The notes under the pieces: generated by a model | What the model saw: only the letters and a program-made list of their open reading frames with translations | The model's database searches: none | Told to the model about the DNA's origin: nothing | Position numbers and translations under genes: made by a program | DNA from: DYRG01 sp041161065 | Lineage (GTDB): Bacteria; Pseudomonadota; Gammaproteobacteria; Beggiatoales; Beggiatoaceae | Length of the DNA: 59,149 nt | NCBI GenBank assembly: GCA_041161065.1 | Contig: JBEAVE010000035.1 | Span: 1 to 59,149 of the forward strand | Direction of reading: 5' to 3' | Shown here: positions 16,417 through 25,620 of the stretch, in pieces | Numbering within the stretch: position 1 is the first letter of the stretch | How the letters are laid out: each line of letters starts with the position of its first letter

Positions 16417-17266
16417 ACAAACCCGTTTTTACCAATATTTTTTGCTCATGCGTTTGCACCGTCCGATTGGGATTTATTTGTTATTGCACCCGACTTTGTG
16501 GGCATTGTGGTTGGCAGGGCAGGGGCAACCTGATGTTAAGTTGGTGATTATTTTTGTGGCGGGTGTAATTGTAATGCGTTCAGCGGGTTGCGTGATTAAT
16601 GATTATGCGGATCGCCATTTTGATCCGCACGTTCACCGCACCAAAGATCGTCCAATCGCTAATGGGCTGGTTTCTCCAAAAGAGGCTTTAGGTTTATTTA
16701 TCACCTTGTGTTTATTGGCATTTTTATTAGTTTTACCGCTGAATTTCTCTACTATTTTGCTTTCAATTCCCGCAATGGGTTTAGCGATTCTTTATCCCTT
16801 TACCAAACGCTACACCCATTTCCCACAAATCATTTTAGGCGCAGCTTTTAGTTGGGCAATTCCAATGGTTTTTGCGGCGCAATTAAATCAAGTTCCTCTC
16901 GTTGCATGGTGGTTATTTGTTACCGCGTTGCTCTGGACAGTTGCTTACGATACCCAATACGCAATGACTGATCGAGAAGATGATTTGAAAATTGGTATTA
17001 AATCTACCGCCATTTTCTTTGGAAAGTTTGATAAATTAGCCATTGGTATTTTACAGGTATTTGTTTTAATTTCTTTGAGTTTAATCGGTATCGATCAACA
17101 CCTCAATTTATTTTATCAAGGTGGGGTTTTAACGATGGCGGGTTTCTTTATTTATCAGCAATACCTTATTAGAGATCGTAATCCTACCCGTTGTTTTGAG
17201 GCGTTTCTCAATAATCATTGGGCGGGTTTAGTGGTTTTTATTGGATTGGTGTTGAATTACTTATAA
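16406..17266 (+). CDS. ubiA: 4-hydroxybenzoate octaprenyltransferase
   Basis: Integral membrane prenyltransferase that attaches the polyprenyl tail to 4-hydroxybenzoate, directly after UbiC. The 286-residue product has about eight hydrophobic helices and both aspartate-rich motifs: NDYADRHFD in the first half and DREDDLKIGIKS in the second, for Mg-diphosphate binding. HRPIGIYLLLHPTLWALW is the typical N-terminal signature. Overlaps ubiC by 11 bases. Confidence 0.95.
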   Translation: MMIKQTRFYQYFLLMRLHRPIGIYLLLHPTLWALWLAGQGQPDVKLVIIFVAGVIVMRSAGCVINDYADRHFDPHVHRTKDRPIANGLVSPKEALGLFITLCLLAFLLVLPLNFSTILLSIPAMGLAILYPFTKRYTHFPQIILGAAFSWAIPMVFAAQLNQVPLVAWWLFVTALLWTVAYDTQYAMTDREDDLKIGIKSTAIFFGKFDKLAIGILQVFVLISLSLIGIDQHLNLFYQGGVLTMAGFFIYQQYLIRDRNPTRCFEAFLNNHWAGLVVFIGLVLNYL

Positions 17267-17267
17267 C

Positions 17268-18416
17268 TTAACTTTTCTTATCCGGTATTTTATTTCTCAG
17301 TGGCGTTTCTTCCGAAGAAAAAGTATAAATCATTCTATCCATTAATGAAAACAACACTTCCACACTATAACCTGCGAGAAATGCTAATGCCAATGGCGAA
17401 AGTGACAACGTGCTGGCAGAAAACGTTAAACCTGCATCACTAAACCAACCAATTGCTAATCCAGAAACCGCCCCTAATTGAATTCTCAAACGGTAACGAA
17501 TGTTTGATTCAATTTCATAGGTTAAATTACGAATTTCGGTTGTCAAAGTTCTCAATACATAAGCCGCCGCCCCTAATAAACCATAAAGCAGCGGTAAAAT
17601 ATATAGTTGAATCCCTTGTAAAATAAACTTAGCCTCTTGTAACGCCGCTGTATCTCGCAAAATACTGCGTTGAGCTTCCAACTTTTGAGGCGCATTTTGA
17701 TTTTGTCTTTTGAGGATATTTTCTTGCGTTTTGTTTATAAAAAAAGTGCTCACCCAAATCGTTAATAAATTGTAATTGGCTTCCAATCGATATTTGGTTT
17801 CCTCAATTTGTTTATCGATAAGTTGAATTTGTTGATTAATAGGTAATAAGGGAGTTGTATCGGATTTCTGAGAAATACTTAAAACATCATCAGTAATATT
17901 TTCAGAATCTATCTTTTTATCCAACGTTTCTCTATTTTTAGAAAGAATTTTTTCAGGCGAAACTTGCAATAATAAACGGCTTCTTTCTTGTTCTAAGACT
18001 TCAATTTTTTTGGGTAAGGTTTGAGAAATATCGGTGGTTAAATTTGAAACGATAATCCAATAAAATTGTGCGCCCATTAATAAGGCTAAAACTAATAAAG
18101 TTCCTCGCTGATAAGTTATGACGCTTCTTTGTGCAGATGAGCGGCGTTTTCTACCAAATAACCACCCGCGTATTCCTCCCAAAAAACCTGTTTTACATTT
18201 TAAGTCTTGGTCATCTGTTAAAACGTGCGTTGCTTTCAAACTATCTACCGAAACAGGTGCAACTAGTTTAGCAATTTGATTAAATGCTAACCAAAATCTA
18301 GATTCAATATCTGCATTCCAACGATTAAACTCTAATGCGCTTTTGGCTTCCACAATTTCTTTAACCAGTATTTCCTCTAAATCTAACCCATTTTGAGCCG
18401 CATAAGTTAATAACAA
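17268..18416 (-). CDS. Membrane protein of unknown function, main part of a frameshifted gene
   Basis: No family was recognised. The 382-codon frame shows a soluble N-terminal helical part, a hydrophobic segment near 105-125 (LLVLALLMGAQFYWIIVSNL), a roughly 130-residue coiled-coil-like region rich in Glu, Gln and Lys, then hydrophobic segments near 265-285 (LYILPLLYGLLGAAAYV) and 315-350. The topology suggests a cytoplasmic head, a large loop between helices 1 and 2, and a membrane-bound C-terminus. The only start in this frame is an internal TTG. The missing N-terminus sits in the neighbouring frame just upstream (18407-18499). Converges on ubiA with one base between the stops. Confidence 0.7.
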   Translation of the reverse strand: MLLTYAAQNGLDLEEILVKEIVEAKSALEFNRWNADIESRFWLAFNQIAKLVAPVSVDSLKATHVLTDDQDLKCKTGFLGGIRGWLFGRKRRSSAQRSVITYQRGTLLVLALLMGAQFYWIIVSNLTTDISQTLPKKIEVLEQERSRLLLQVSPEKILSKNRETLDKKIDSENITDDVLSISQKSDTTPLLPINQQIQLIDKQIEETKYRLEANYNLLTIWVSTFFINKTQENILKRQNQNAPQKLEAQRSILRDTAALQEAKFILQGIQLYILPLLYGLLGAAAYVLRTLTTEIRNLTYEIESNIRYRLRIQLGAVSGLAIGWFSDAGLTFSASTLSLSPLALAFLAGYSVEVLFSLMDRMIYTFSSEETPLRNKIPDKKS

Positions 18417-18499
18417 ACGGCTTCTTCTACATAACGCAGCGGAGCTTGTAAATTAGCCATTTCAATTTCTTCTTCTGGCAATTTGTTTTCAATGTTCAT
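18407..18499 (-). pseudogene. Out-of-frame N-terminal part of the preceding membrane-protein gene
   Basis: An ATG at 18499 with GGAG nine bases upstream begins MNIENKLPEEEIEMANLQAP and runs to RYVEEAVCY before a stop. Adding one C to the GCCGTTTG sequence at about 18416-18423 would join it smoothly to the downstream frame as EEA-RLLLTYAAQNG. The strong ribosome binding site is here and not before the downstream TTG, so the intact gene should start at 18499 and encode about 410 residues. The lesion could be a real frameshift or a sequencing error. Confidence 0.65.
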
Positions 18500-18660
18500 C
18501 AATACTTTCTCCAATGTAGGGCTTGAATATAAATAATATTCGGTGTTTAATATGTACAAATCGAATAAATAGGAAAGAAATAGATGCCTTTTATTCAAAA
18601 ACAGGTATTTTAAGGTATTTATTTCGTTAGGAAAAGATAAACTATTTGATAGTTAATAAG

Positions 18661-19095
18661 TTAGTTTGTGATGGGGTGCAATAAACGAACCCGCAAATAA
18701 TGAAAAGTGGTTTTATCTAAGCTATCATCAAATAAAATAAGTATTTCAGTTTTTTTGTTTTTTAATGCCAAAGGTAAAATAACGATTTTTGAATGCACAT
18801 AAACATAAGGTAAAATGGTTGCAACTGTTTTATCAGGAAATAAAAAATAGTCGTTAATAAGTGTTATGTTCTGAATAGGTTGTCGATATTTGAAAAAGAG
18901 TTGTTTTTTGATATTAAAATAAAGCATTAAAAAAACATAGCAACTCAAAAAAAGTTGTATGATCATATCCAAAGAAGCTAACCAAATACCTATTAAAGCA
19001 GTGCTGTGAAGAAAAGCGATAAAGATTGCCATTTTTTTAGAAAACATCGGTTGAATAATTAGTGGTAAAGAAACCGGTAACTTTTTATTTGACAT
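18661..19095 (-). CDS. YgfX/CptA-like inner-membrane protein
   Basis: The 144-residue protein has two adjacent hydrophobic helices (IAFLHSTALIGIWLASL and IIQLFLSCYVFLMLYF) followed by a beta-rich domain ending DDSLDKTTFHYLRVRLLHP. That layout, including the final D-S-x-D...LR.RL pattern, matches YgfX, the membrane partner of SdhE, described in E. coli as the toxin CptA. No sdhE gene lies nearby, so pairing cannot be shown. GGAGAGG precedes the ATG. Divergent from the ccoI-type gene. The family call is by pattern only. Confidence 0.5.
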   Translation of the reverse strand: MSNKKLPVSLPLIIQPMFSKKMAIFIAFLHSTALIGIWLASLDMIIQLFLSCYVFLMLYFNIKKQLFFKYRQPIQNITLINDYFLFPDKTVATILPYVYVHSKIVILPLALKNKKTEILILFDDSLDKTTFHYLRVRLLHPITN

Positions 19096-19132
19096 TAAAC
19101 ACCTCTCCTTGATTAAACGTAAAGATAATAGA

Positions 19133-21556
19133 ATGACTGTTAATTGTTTTCATTGTGGATTAGAAGTTCCTCAACACACCCATTTCTCCGTTCAAATCAA
19201 TCATCAAGAACAACCGATGTGTTGTGCGGGTTGCCAAGCGGTTGCAGAAGCCATTGTAGAAAATGGTTTGACGGATTTCTACCGTTATCGAACAGAACCC
19301 GCTCAAACCGCTAAAACATTAGTGCCCGAGTTTCTCAAACAAACTGAAATCTACGATAATCCAGAAGTTCAAAAACGCTTTGTAAGAGAAACAGGAGAGC
19401 ATTTGCAAGAGGCTTCTCTAATATTAGAAGGCATTACTTGTGCCGCGTGCATTTGGTTAAATGAAAAACATTTGAAATCATTGAAAGGAATCTTATCTGT
19501 ACAAATCAATTATACAACCCATCGCGCGCGTGTTCAATGGGATAATCGTCAAATCAAATTAAGTGAAATTTTGCAAGCAATTAGTGCGATTGGTTATTTC
19601 GCTCACCCTTATGATCCCGCAAAACAACAAGCATTACTAGATAAAGAACGTCGCCAGCAATTAAAACGGTTAGGAGTGGCGGGTGTTTTGAGTATGCAAG
19701 TGATGATGACTTCTATTGCATTATATGCCGGAGATTCTTATGGCATTGAAACCGAATTTCGGGTGTTATTTTATTGGATAAACTTGTTAATGACAATCCC
19801 CGTTTTGCTTTATTCTGCGTTGCCTTTCTATCAAAATGCTTGGCGGGATTTGAAACGTAAGCAAGTTGGTATGGACGTACCTGTTTCATTGGGGATTTGG
19901 TTGGCATTTCTAGGAAGTGTGTGGGCAACGATTACACAAGGTGAGCACGTTTATTATGATTCGGTAACCATGTTTGTATTTCTACTGTTGTTAGGACGCT
20001 ATTTTGAATTGATGGCTCGACATCGCAGTGCACAAGCCTCCGAATCTTTAGTGCAAATGTTACCCGCAATGGCTAATCGTGTTAAAGAAAATATCATAGA
20101 AATTGTTGCAGTTGTTGAATTAAAAATTGGTGATATTGTTTTAATTAAAGCGGGAGAAAGTGTGCCTGCAGATGGTAAAGTTATTGAAGGGCAATCGACT
20201 GTTGATGAAGCCCTTTTAACGGGAGAAAATTTACCCCTTCTAAAAACACTCCATGATGATTTGATTGCAGGGACTATTAATATAGAAAGTCCTTTGCAAA
20301 TGCGGGTAGAAAAAATTGGTGAAGATACGGTTTTATCACATATTTTACGTCTGCTAGAACGAGCACAAACAGAGAAACCTTTTATTACCCAATTAGCGGA
20401 TAAGATTGCAGCTTATTTTGTGATTGTAATTCTATTTCTAGCAATGGGTGTTGCTAGTTATTGGTGGATAGTTGATCCGGCGGTTTGGTTGCCAATTACA
20501 TTAGCAGTTTTAGTCGTAACTTGTCCGTGTGCATTATCGTTAGCAACACCCGTTGCCATTACAGCGGCGACAGGAACACTCACAAAACACGGTATTTTAA
20601 CGACGAGAGGACACGCATTAGAAACCTTAGCAAAAATTACCCATTTTGTCTTTGATAAAACAGGAACTTTAACCGATGGAAAATTACAATTATTAGAAAC
20701 CCATTTATATAATAACTTTTCTCAAGAACAAGCATTACAAATTGCCGCTTCATTAGAGAAACAATCAGAACATCCGATTGCAAAAGCTATTTTAAGTGCA
20801 GTTTCTGGAGAAATCCCTGTGGCTGAGCAAATAGTGAATCAAGCTGGAGCGGGATTGAAAGGTCTTATTCAGGGAGAAACTTATTATTTAGGAACAGCAA
20901 ATTTTTTATTTCAAGCGGGGATTTCTATTCCGCCTAATTTGCGAGAGCAACTTCAGCAATCCGACAATACATTGGTGTGGTTAGCTAATTCAGAGCAACT
21001 GTGTGCAGTTTTTGGGTTAGGTGATCATTTGAGAGAGGGTGCGGCAGAATTAGTGAAAAATATTCAACAATTAGGGATTAAAACATTGCTATTAACGGGC
21101 GATCATGAAACCAATGCACAAAAGGTTGCGCAAATGGTGGGTATTTCTGAAATAGGATTTCAATTTTCTCCCGCTGACAAATTGCAAAAAGTTAAAGAAC
21201 TGCAAAACAACGGTGCAGTCGTTGCAATGTTAGGAGACGGTGTTAATGATGCACCTGTTTTAGCCGCCGCGCAGGTTTCAATTGCAATGGGGGGAGGAAC
21301 GCAAGTTGCTCGAGCCAGCGCAGATATGATTTTGCTCAGCGAAAATTTACAGCAATTACATATCGGATTACAAATCGCTCGTCAAACCTTAAAAATCATT
21401 CGACAAAACCTTTGGTGGGCATTAGGTTATAACCTAGTTGTTTTACCTGCAGCAATGATGGGTTTTATTGTCCCTTGGATTGCTGGCGTGGGCATGGCGG
21501 GGAGTTCTTTATTGGTTGTTTTCAATGCGTTACGTTTAACAGAAAACAAAAATTAG
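19133..21556 (+). CDS. ccoI: CcoI/FixI-type P1B copper-transporting ATPase
   Basis: Inner-membrane P-type ATPase of the CcoI/FixI branch, which exports Cu(I) to the periplasm for cbb3 oxidase assembly. Order of parts in 807 residues: N-terminal cysteine-rich domain (CFHCGLEV...CCAGCQAV), HMA domain with GITCAACIW, transmembrane block, actuator TGEN loop, CPCALSLATP metal-binding helix, DKTGTLTDG phosphorylation site, and GDGVNDAPVLA hinge. The paired N-terminal Cys domain plus HMA separates it from CopA. The ATG at 19133 is preferred over a TTG at 19109. No ccoNOPQ, ccoG, ccoH or ccoS is in the window. Confidence 0.88.
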   Translation: MTVNCFHCGLEVPQHTHFSVQINHQEQPMCCAGCQAVAEAIVENGLTDFYRYRTEPAQTAKTLVPEFLKQTEIYDNPEVQKRFVRETGEHLQEASLILEGITCAACIWLNEKHLKSLKGILSVQINYTTHRARVQWDNRQIKLSEILQAISAIGYFAHPYDPAKQQALLDKERRQQLKRLGVAGVLSMQVMMTSIALYAGDSYGIETEFRVLFYWINLLMTIPVLLYSALPFYQNAWRDLKRKQVGMDVPVSLGIWLAFLGSVWATITQGEHVYYDSVTMFVFLLLLGRYFELMARHRSAQASESLVQMLPAMANRVKENIIEIVAVVELKIGDIVLIKAGESVPADGKVIEGQSTVDEALLTGENLPLLKTLHDDLIAGTINIESPLQMRVEKIGEDTVLSHILRLLERAQTEKPFITQLADKIAAYFVIVILFLAMGVASYWWIVDPAVWLPITLAVLVVTCPCALSLATPVAITAATGTLTKHGILTTRGHALETLAKITHFVFDKTGTLTDGKLQLLETHLYNNFSQEQALQIAASLEKQSEHPIAKAILSAVSGEIPVAEQIVNQAGAGLKGLIQGETYYLGTANFLFQAGISIPPNLREQLQQSDNTLVWLANSEQLCAVFGLGDHLREGAAELVKNIQQLGIKTLLLTGDHETNAQKVAQMVGISEIGFQFSPADKLQKVKELQNNGAVVAMLGDGVNDAPVLAAAQVSIAMGGGTQVARASADMILLSENLQQLHIGLQIARQTLKIIRQNLWWALGYNLVVLPAAMMGFIVPWIAGVGMAGSSLLVVFNALRLTENKN

Positions 21557-21628
21557 GTGTGCTAAGATAACCAAAAGAAAGACTAAAATTGCTGGAACAT
21601 TTTTGAGAAACTAGAAACGAGACTAATT

Positions 21629-22579
21629 ATGAAAACTAAAGCCCCCTACAACAGAACTTTAACTGTACAAAAAGAAGAAGAAATTAACTTACTTCAACAA
21701 ACTATTTCTTTAACAAAACCAGCTGCGTTGGAAGCTATCAAGAATAATATTATTTATCAAGATTTCTTTTCCTGTGTTGATTTCTTGCCTGACAATTTTA
21801 TTGATTTGTTGATAGTTGATCCTCCCTATAATTTGAGCAAGAAATTTAGTGATTCTAAATTCTCTAAAATGCCAGATCAATCCTATGAAAGTTATATTGA
21901 TAGTTGGGTTTCAAAATTGGTAAGATGCTTAAATAAAACTGCGTCTATTTACGTGTGCTGTGACTGGCAATCTTCAAAAGCCATTCAAACCGTTCTTGAA
22001 AAATATTTTGTGATTAGAAATCGGATTACATGGGAAAGAGAAAAAGGACGCGGTTCTTTAATAAATTGGAAGAATTGCTCAGAAGATATTTGGTTTGCAA
22101 CCGTTTCAAAAGACTATTATTTTGATGTAGAATCTGTGAAATTAAAACGAAAGGTACTTGCTCCGTATAAAACTAAAGATGGCGACCCTAAAGACTGGGA
22201 AGAATCCGATGAAGGAAAACATCGTTTAACGCACCCAAGCAATTTGTGGACGGATATTACCATTCCGTTTTGGTCAATGCCAGAAAACACTGAGCACCCA
22301 ACTCAAAAACCTGAGAAACTAATTGCTAAGTTAATTTTAGCAAGTTCAAAAGAAAATGATTTGGTGTTTGACCCGTTTTTGGGTTCAGGAACAACGGCTG
22401 TTGTCGCCAAGAAACTGGGTAGAAACTTCTTAGGAATTGAACAAGAAAAAACGTATTGTCAAATAACAGTGAAGCGATTATTATTATCAGAAGAAAACAG
22501 AACCATTCAGGGATATTCAAATGGTTATTTCTGGGAGAGAAACAGCTTAGTAGAACAAAAAGAACCAACCCGCACTTAA
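21629..22579 (+). CDS. Site-specific DNA methyltransferase (beta class, DPPY motif)
   Basis: 316-residue amino-methyltransferase. The catalytic motif DPPYNLSKKF lies near residue 69 and the AdoMet-binding FDPFLGSGTT near 248, so the order catalytic-then-binding marks the beta class; DPPY points to N6-adenine or N4-cytosine methylation. The recognition domain should lie between them. No restriction gene flanks it, and it lies between ccoI and lysA, so it is an orphan methylase or the survivor of a restriction-modification unit. AT-rich like the nearby HindIII-type genes but a different sequence. Target unknown. Confidence 0.85.
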   Translation: MKTKAPYNRTLTVQKEEEINLLQQTISLTKPAALEAIKNNIIYQDFFSCVDFLPDNFIDLLIVDPPYNLSKKFSDSKFSKMPDQSYESYIDSWVSKLVRCLNKTASIYVCCDWQSSKAIQTVLEKYFVIRNRITWEREKGRGSLINWKNCSEDIWFATVSKDYYFDVESVKLKRKVLAPYKTKDGDPKDWEESDEGKHRLTHPSNLWTDITIPFWSMPENTEHPTQKPEKLIAKLILASSKENDLVFDPFLGSGTTAVVAKKLGRNFLGIEQEKTYCQITVKRLLLSEENRTIQGYSNGYFWERNSLVEQKEPTRT

Positions 22580-22638
22580 AAGCAATACACGGTACGATTT
22601 AATCTTTTAATTAAACTTGGAAATTGTAGAAAGCAACT

Positions 22639-23889
22639 ATGGAAGCCTTTACTTATCAATCGGGCGTTTTATACGCAGAATCTGTTGATTTACAAACTAT
22701 CGCCGAAAAATACGGTACACCTTGTTATGTTTATTCGCAAACACTTATCGAGGAAAATTGGCTCGCTTTTGATGCTGCATTGGGCGAACAACCTCATTTG
22801 ATTTGTTATGCCGTTAAAGCAAATTCAAATCTTTCTATTTTGAAATTACTTGCTCAACTCGGATCAGGATTTGATTTGGTTTCTGGTGGTGAGTTAGAAA
22901 AGGTTTTAATGGCGGGAGCAAAACCTCAGCAAATTGTTTTCTCAGGTGTTGGAAAATCTGACATCGAAATTCAACGCGCATTAGAAATCGGAATTGGGTG
23001 TTTTAATGTCGAATCTGCTGCTGAATTATCTCGTATTCAAACCATCGCAAAACACTTGAATAAACAAGCACCTATTTCTATTCGCGTGAACCCCGATGTC
23101 GATGCACAAACACACCCTTATATTTCTACAGGATTAAAAGAAAATAAGTTTGGAATTGAAATCAATCATGCCATTAATTTGTATCAAATGGCAAATGAAA
23201 TGTCTCATCTTCAAATCATTGGTGTGGATTGCCATATTGGTTCACAATTAACCTCTCTGTCACCTTTTTTAGATGCGTTAGATCGAGTATTACATTTGAT
23301 TGCACAATTAGAGCAAAAAGGGATTGCTATAAAGCATTTAGATATGGGTGGTGGTTTAGGTGTGCGCTATCGAGAAGAAACTCCGCCAACTATTTCAGAA
23401 TACATTAGTGCCATTAAAACAAAACTGGCGGGTAAATCTTATCAATTATTATTAGAACCGGGTAGAGCAATTATTGCAAATGCTGGGATTTTATTAACTA
23501 AAGTTGCGTATTTGAAAGCGGGTGCAGAAGATAAACATTTTGCAATTGTCGATGCCGCAATGAATGATTTGATTCGCCCCGCTTTGTACAGTGCTTGGCA
23601 GAATATCATTCCGGTTAAACAAAATGATTTACCAACGCAGTATTATGATGTTGTTGGACCGATTTGTGAAACAGGGGATTTTTTGGGTAAAAATCGTGAA
23701 TTAGCCATTGAGGAAAATGATTTGTTGGCGATTTGTTCAGCGGGTGCATACGGGTTTGCAATGAGTTCAAATTACAATAGTCGTCCGCGCGTTGCAGAAG
23801 TATTGGTAAAAGGAGAAGAACATCGTTTGATTCGGCGGCGCGAAACATTTGAAGAGATGGTTTCAACAGAAATGCCGTTTTTGAAATGA
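22639..23889 (+). CDS. lysA: Diaminopimelate decarboxylase
   Basis: Last step of lysine synthesis: meso-diaminopimelate to L-lysine plus CO2, with pyridoxal phosphate. The 416-residue protein shows the PLP lysine in CYAVKANSNLSILKLL, HIGSQL for phosphate and substrate contacts, GGGLGVRYREE, EPGRAIIANAG, and the catalytic cysteine region GPICETGDFLGKNREL, then AYGFAMSSNYNSRPR. It converges with tRNA-Ser on the other strand only 15 bases away, and no terminator is obvious between them. Confidence 0.96.
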   Translation: MEAFTYQSGVLYAESVDLQTIAEKYGTPCYVYSQTLIEENWLAFDAALGEQPHLICYAVKANSNLSILKLLAQLGSGFDLVSGGELEKVLMAGAKPQQIVFSGVGKSDIEIQRALEIGIGCFNVESAAELSRIQTIAKHLNKQAPISIRVNPDVDAQTHPYISTGLKENKFGIEINHAINLYQMANEMSHLQIIGVDCHIGSQLTSLSPFLDALDRVLHLIAQLEQKGIAIKHLDMGGGLGVRYREETPPTISEYISAIKTKLAGKSYQLLLEPGRAIIANAGILLTKVAYLKAGAEDKHFAIVDAAMNDLIRPALYSAWQNIIPVKQNDLPTQYYDVVGPICETGDFLGKNRELAIEENDLLAICSAGAYGFAMSSNYNSRPRVAEVLVKGEEHRLIRRRETFEEMVSTEMPFLK

Positions 23890-23904
23890 ATAACCAAAGA
23901 AAAG

Positions 23905-23997
23905 TGGCGGAGAAGGCGGGATTCGAACCCGCGTGGGGCGGTAAAACCCCCATCCGATTTCGAGTCGGCGCCGTTGTGACCGCTTCGGTACCTCTCC
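23905..23997 (-). tRNA. tRNA-Ser (anticodon CGA)
   Basis: Read on the minus strand, GGAGAGG and CTTCTCC form a seven-pair acceptor stem, followed by G and an encoded CCA. The anticodon arm GACTCGAAATC carries CGA, and a long variable arm is present, as expected for a class II serine tRNA. GGTTCGAATCC is the T arm. Length 93 bases. Confidence 0.95.
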
Positions 23998-24020
23998 GTC
24001 GAAACCGATATTGTAATCGG

Positions 24021-25076
24021 TTGTTCAACTGGTTGGCAATCTTTTCTTTAGTCAGTGCGAGCGGTTGTGCTCAAATTTCCTATTATAATCAAGCGGTTAA
24101 TGGACATCTGGAGATTGTTAAACGTGTTAAACCAATTGATGAAGTGATTGCGTCACCGACAATTTCACCGCAATTACGTCAGCAATTAAATACAGCTAAA
24201 GAAATTCGCCGTTTTGCAATAGAAAGTTTGCATTTGCCAGATAATGCAAGCTACACGCAATTTGCTGATTTACAAAGGAAATTTGTTGTATGGAATGTGT
24301 ATGCTGCGCCGCGTTTTGCTCTAACGCCTAAATTGTGGTGCTTTCCAATTGTAGGCTGTTTGAGTTATCGGGGATATTTTTCGCCTGAACCCGCCAACGC
24401 AGAAGCTAACCAATTGAAACAACAAGGATTTGATGTGTATGTGACGGGTATTCGAGCTTATTCCACATTGGGCTGGTTTGCTGATCCGTTGCTAAATACC
24501 ATGTTTTCTCAAGAAAGTTGGCAATTGGCAGCGTTAATTTTTCACGAATTATCCCATCAATTGATTTACGTTTCAGACGATTCCACCTTTAATGAATCTT
24601 TTGCTTCAACAGTTGAGGAAATCGGCGTTAAAAAATGGTTAGAAAAACAAGGAACTCCACAACAATTTAGCCAATATTTAATCTCAAAACAGCGCAATCA
24701 ACAAATGATTACATTAGTTTTAACCGCTAAAACAAAATTAGAGAAACTTTATCAACAAACACTGCCTGAATCTGAAATGTTGGCGCAAAAGAATGCTATT
24801 TTGAATACATTACAACTCGATTATCAAACATTGAAAGAAACGCAGTGGAATCATTATCGTGGTTATGATTATTGGTTTGCGGATTTGAATAATGCAAAAC
24901 TGCTGTCTGTTGCCATGTATGAAGAGTTTGTGCCTGCGTTTCAAAGGCTATTTGAACAAAGTGGGGGGAATATACTAGATTTCTACGCGCAAGTGCATGA
25001 TTTGGCGGGATTTCCAAAAAGAGAACGCGATCAAAAATTAGTTGAATTACAACAAAATGTCCCTCTAACGAATTAG
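24021..25076 (+). CDS. Putative aminopeptidase-family lipoprotein with HELSHQ zinc motif
   Basis: Predicted metallopeptidase of the COG4324/DUF2265 family. The frame is open from 23886, but that part crosses the tRNA-Ser gene and cannot be the real start. The best start is the TTG at 24021, which gives a lipoprotein signal, WLAIFSLVSASGC, with a lipobox cysteine. AALIFHELSHQLIYVSDDST holds the HExxH-like zinc site; NESFASTVEEIGVKKWL supplies the downstream Glu. A C-terminal helical part ends near GFPKRERDQKL. Location: periplasmic side, membrane anchored. No good ribosome binding site precedes the TTG, so the start is uncertain. Confidence 0.75.
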   Translation: MFNWLAIFSLVSASGCAQISYYNQAVNGHLEIVKRVKPIDEVIASPTISPQLRQQLNTAKEIRRFAIESLHLPDNASYTQFADLQRKFVVWNVYAAPRFALTPKLWCFPIVGCLSYRGYFSPEPANAEANQLKQQGFDVYVTGIRAYSTLGWFADPLLNTMFSQESWQLAALIFHELSHQLIYVSDDSTFNESFASTVEEIGVKKWLEKQGTPQQFSQYLISKQRNQQMITLVLTAKTKLEKLYQQTLPESEMLAQKNAILNTLQLDYQTLKETQWNHYRGYDYWFADLNNAKLLSVAMYEEFVPAFQRLFEQSGGNILDFYAQVHDLAGFPKRERDQKLVELQQNVPLTN

Positions 25077-25106
25077 AGAGACATCATAAAAAATTACAAG
25101 AATAGA

Positions 25107-25466
25107 TTACTTTTTAGCGTTGCCGTCGATGGCTTGTTTTTGAGCGGCTTCATCTTTTTTCATCATGTCACCCGCTTGTTGCGCTTTGTCCATTGGTGTG
25201 GGCGCGGCTTGTTGTGGTGCAGCAGCCGGTGCAGGTGTTGCGGCGGGAGCGGGCGCAGCTTGTTGAGGCGCAGCCGGTGCAGGTGTTGCGGCAGGTGCTG
25301 CTGGTGGTGCTACTTGTTGAGGCGCAGCCGCGGGAGGTGCTGCTGGTGCTTCTTTAGCCGCTGGGGCTTGAGGCGCAGCAGGTGCTTTTGCGGGTGTTTT
25401 GTCGTTGCACGCCGCTAAACCTAACGCCGCCGCCAATAATAATCCTAACTTCATGATATGACGCAT
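25107..25466 (-). CDS. Small Ala/Pro-rich lipoprotein
   Basis: 119-residue protein with a signal peptide ending in the lipobox LGLAAC, followed by CNDKTPAKAP and then an almost pure Ala-Pro-Gln stretch (PAAPQQ-like units repeated several times) and a charged end DGNAKK. No folded domain is visible; the low-complexity part could act as a flexible spacer between membrane and wall. GGAG lies upstream of the ATG at 25466; a second ATG at 25454 would also leave the signal intact. Convergent with the peptidase gene. Function unknown. Confidence 0.7.
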   Translation of the reverse strand: MRHIMKLGLLLAAALGLAACNDKTPAKAPAAPQAPAAKEAPAAPPAAAPQQVAPPAAPAATPAPAAPQQAAPAPAATPAPAAAPQQAAPTPMDKAQQAGDMMKKDEAAQKQAIDGNAKK

Positions 25467-25570
25467 AATTATATTTTCTCCGAATTTCAGTGATTAAAGA
25501 TTTCCCTTAATAATTAAAAGGGAAAATGAGGAGCACCGAGTATAACATACTTTTTTTGTGATGTGGGCAT

Positions 25571-25600
25571 AAAAAAGCCTTGTCGTTTTATAAACAAGGC
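25571..25600 (-). terminator. Rho-independent terminator
   Basis: GCCTTGT and ACAAGGC form a seven-pair stem with a ten-base loop. On the minus strand a six-T run follows directly, so it ends the transcript of the small membrane-protein gene at 25621-25878. Confidence 0.8.
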
Positions 25601-25620
25601 GTTAATCGTTCTAAATGCTG

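Noticed and set aside
23886..24020. N-terminal extension of the peptidase gene upstream of 24021
   Set aside because: It reads through the tRNA-Ser gene on the opposite strand and has no signal or domain; the lipoprotein signal starts later.
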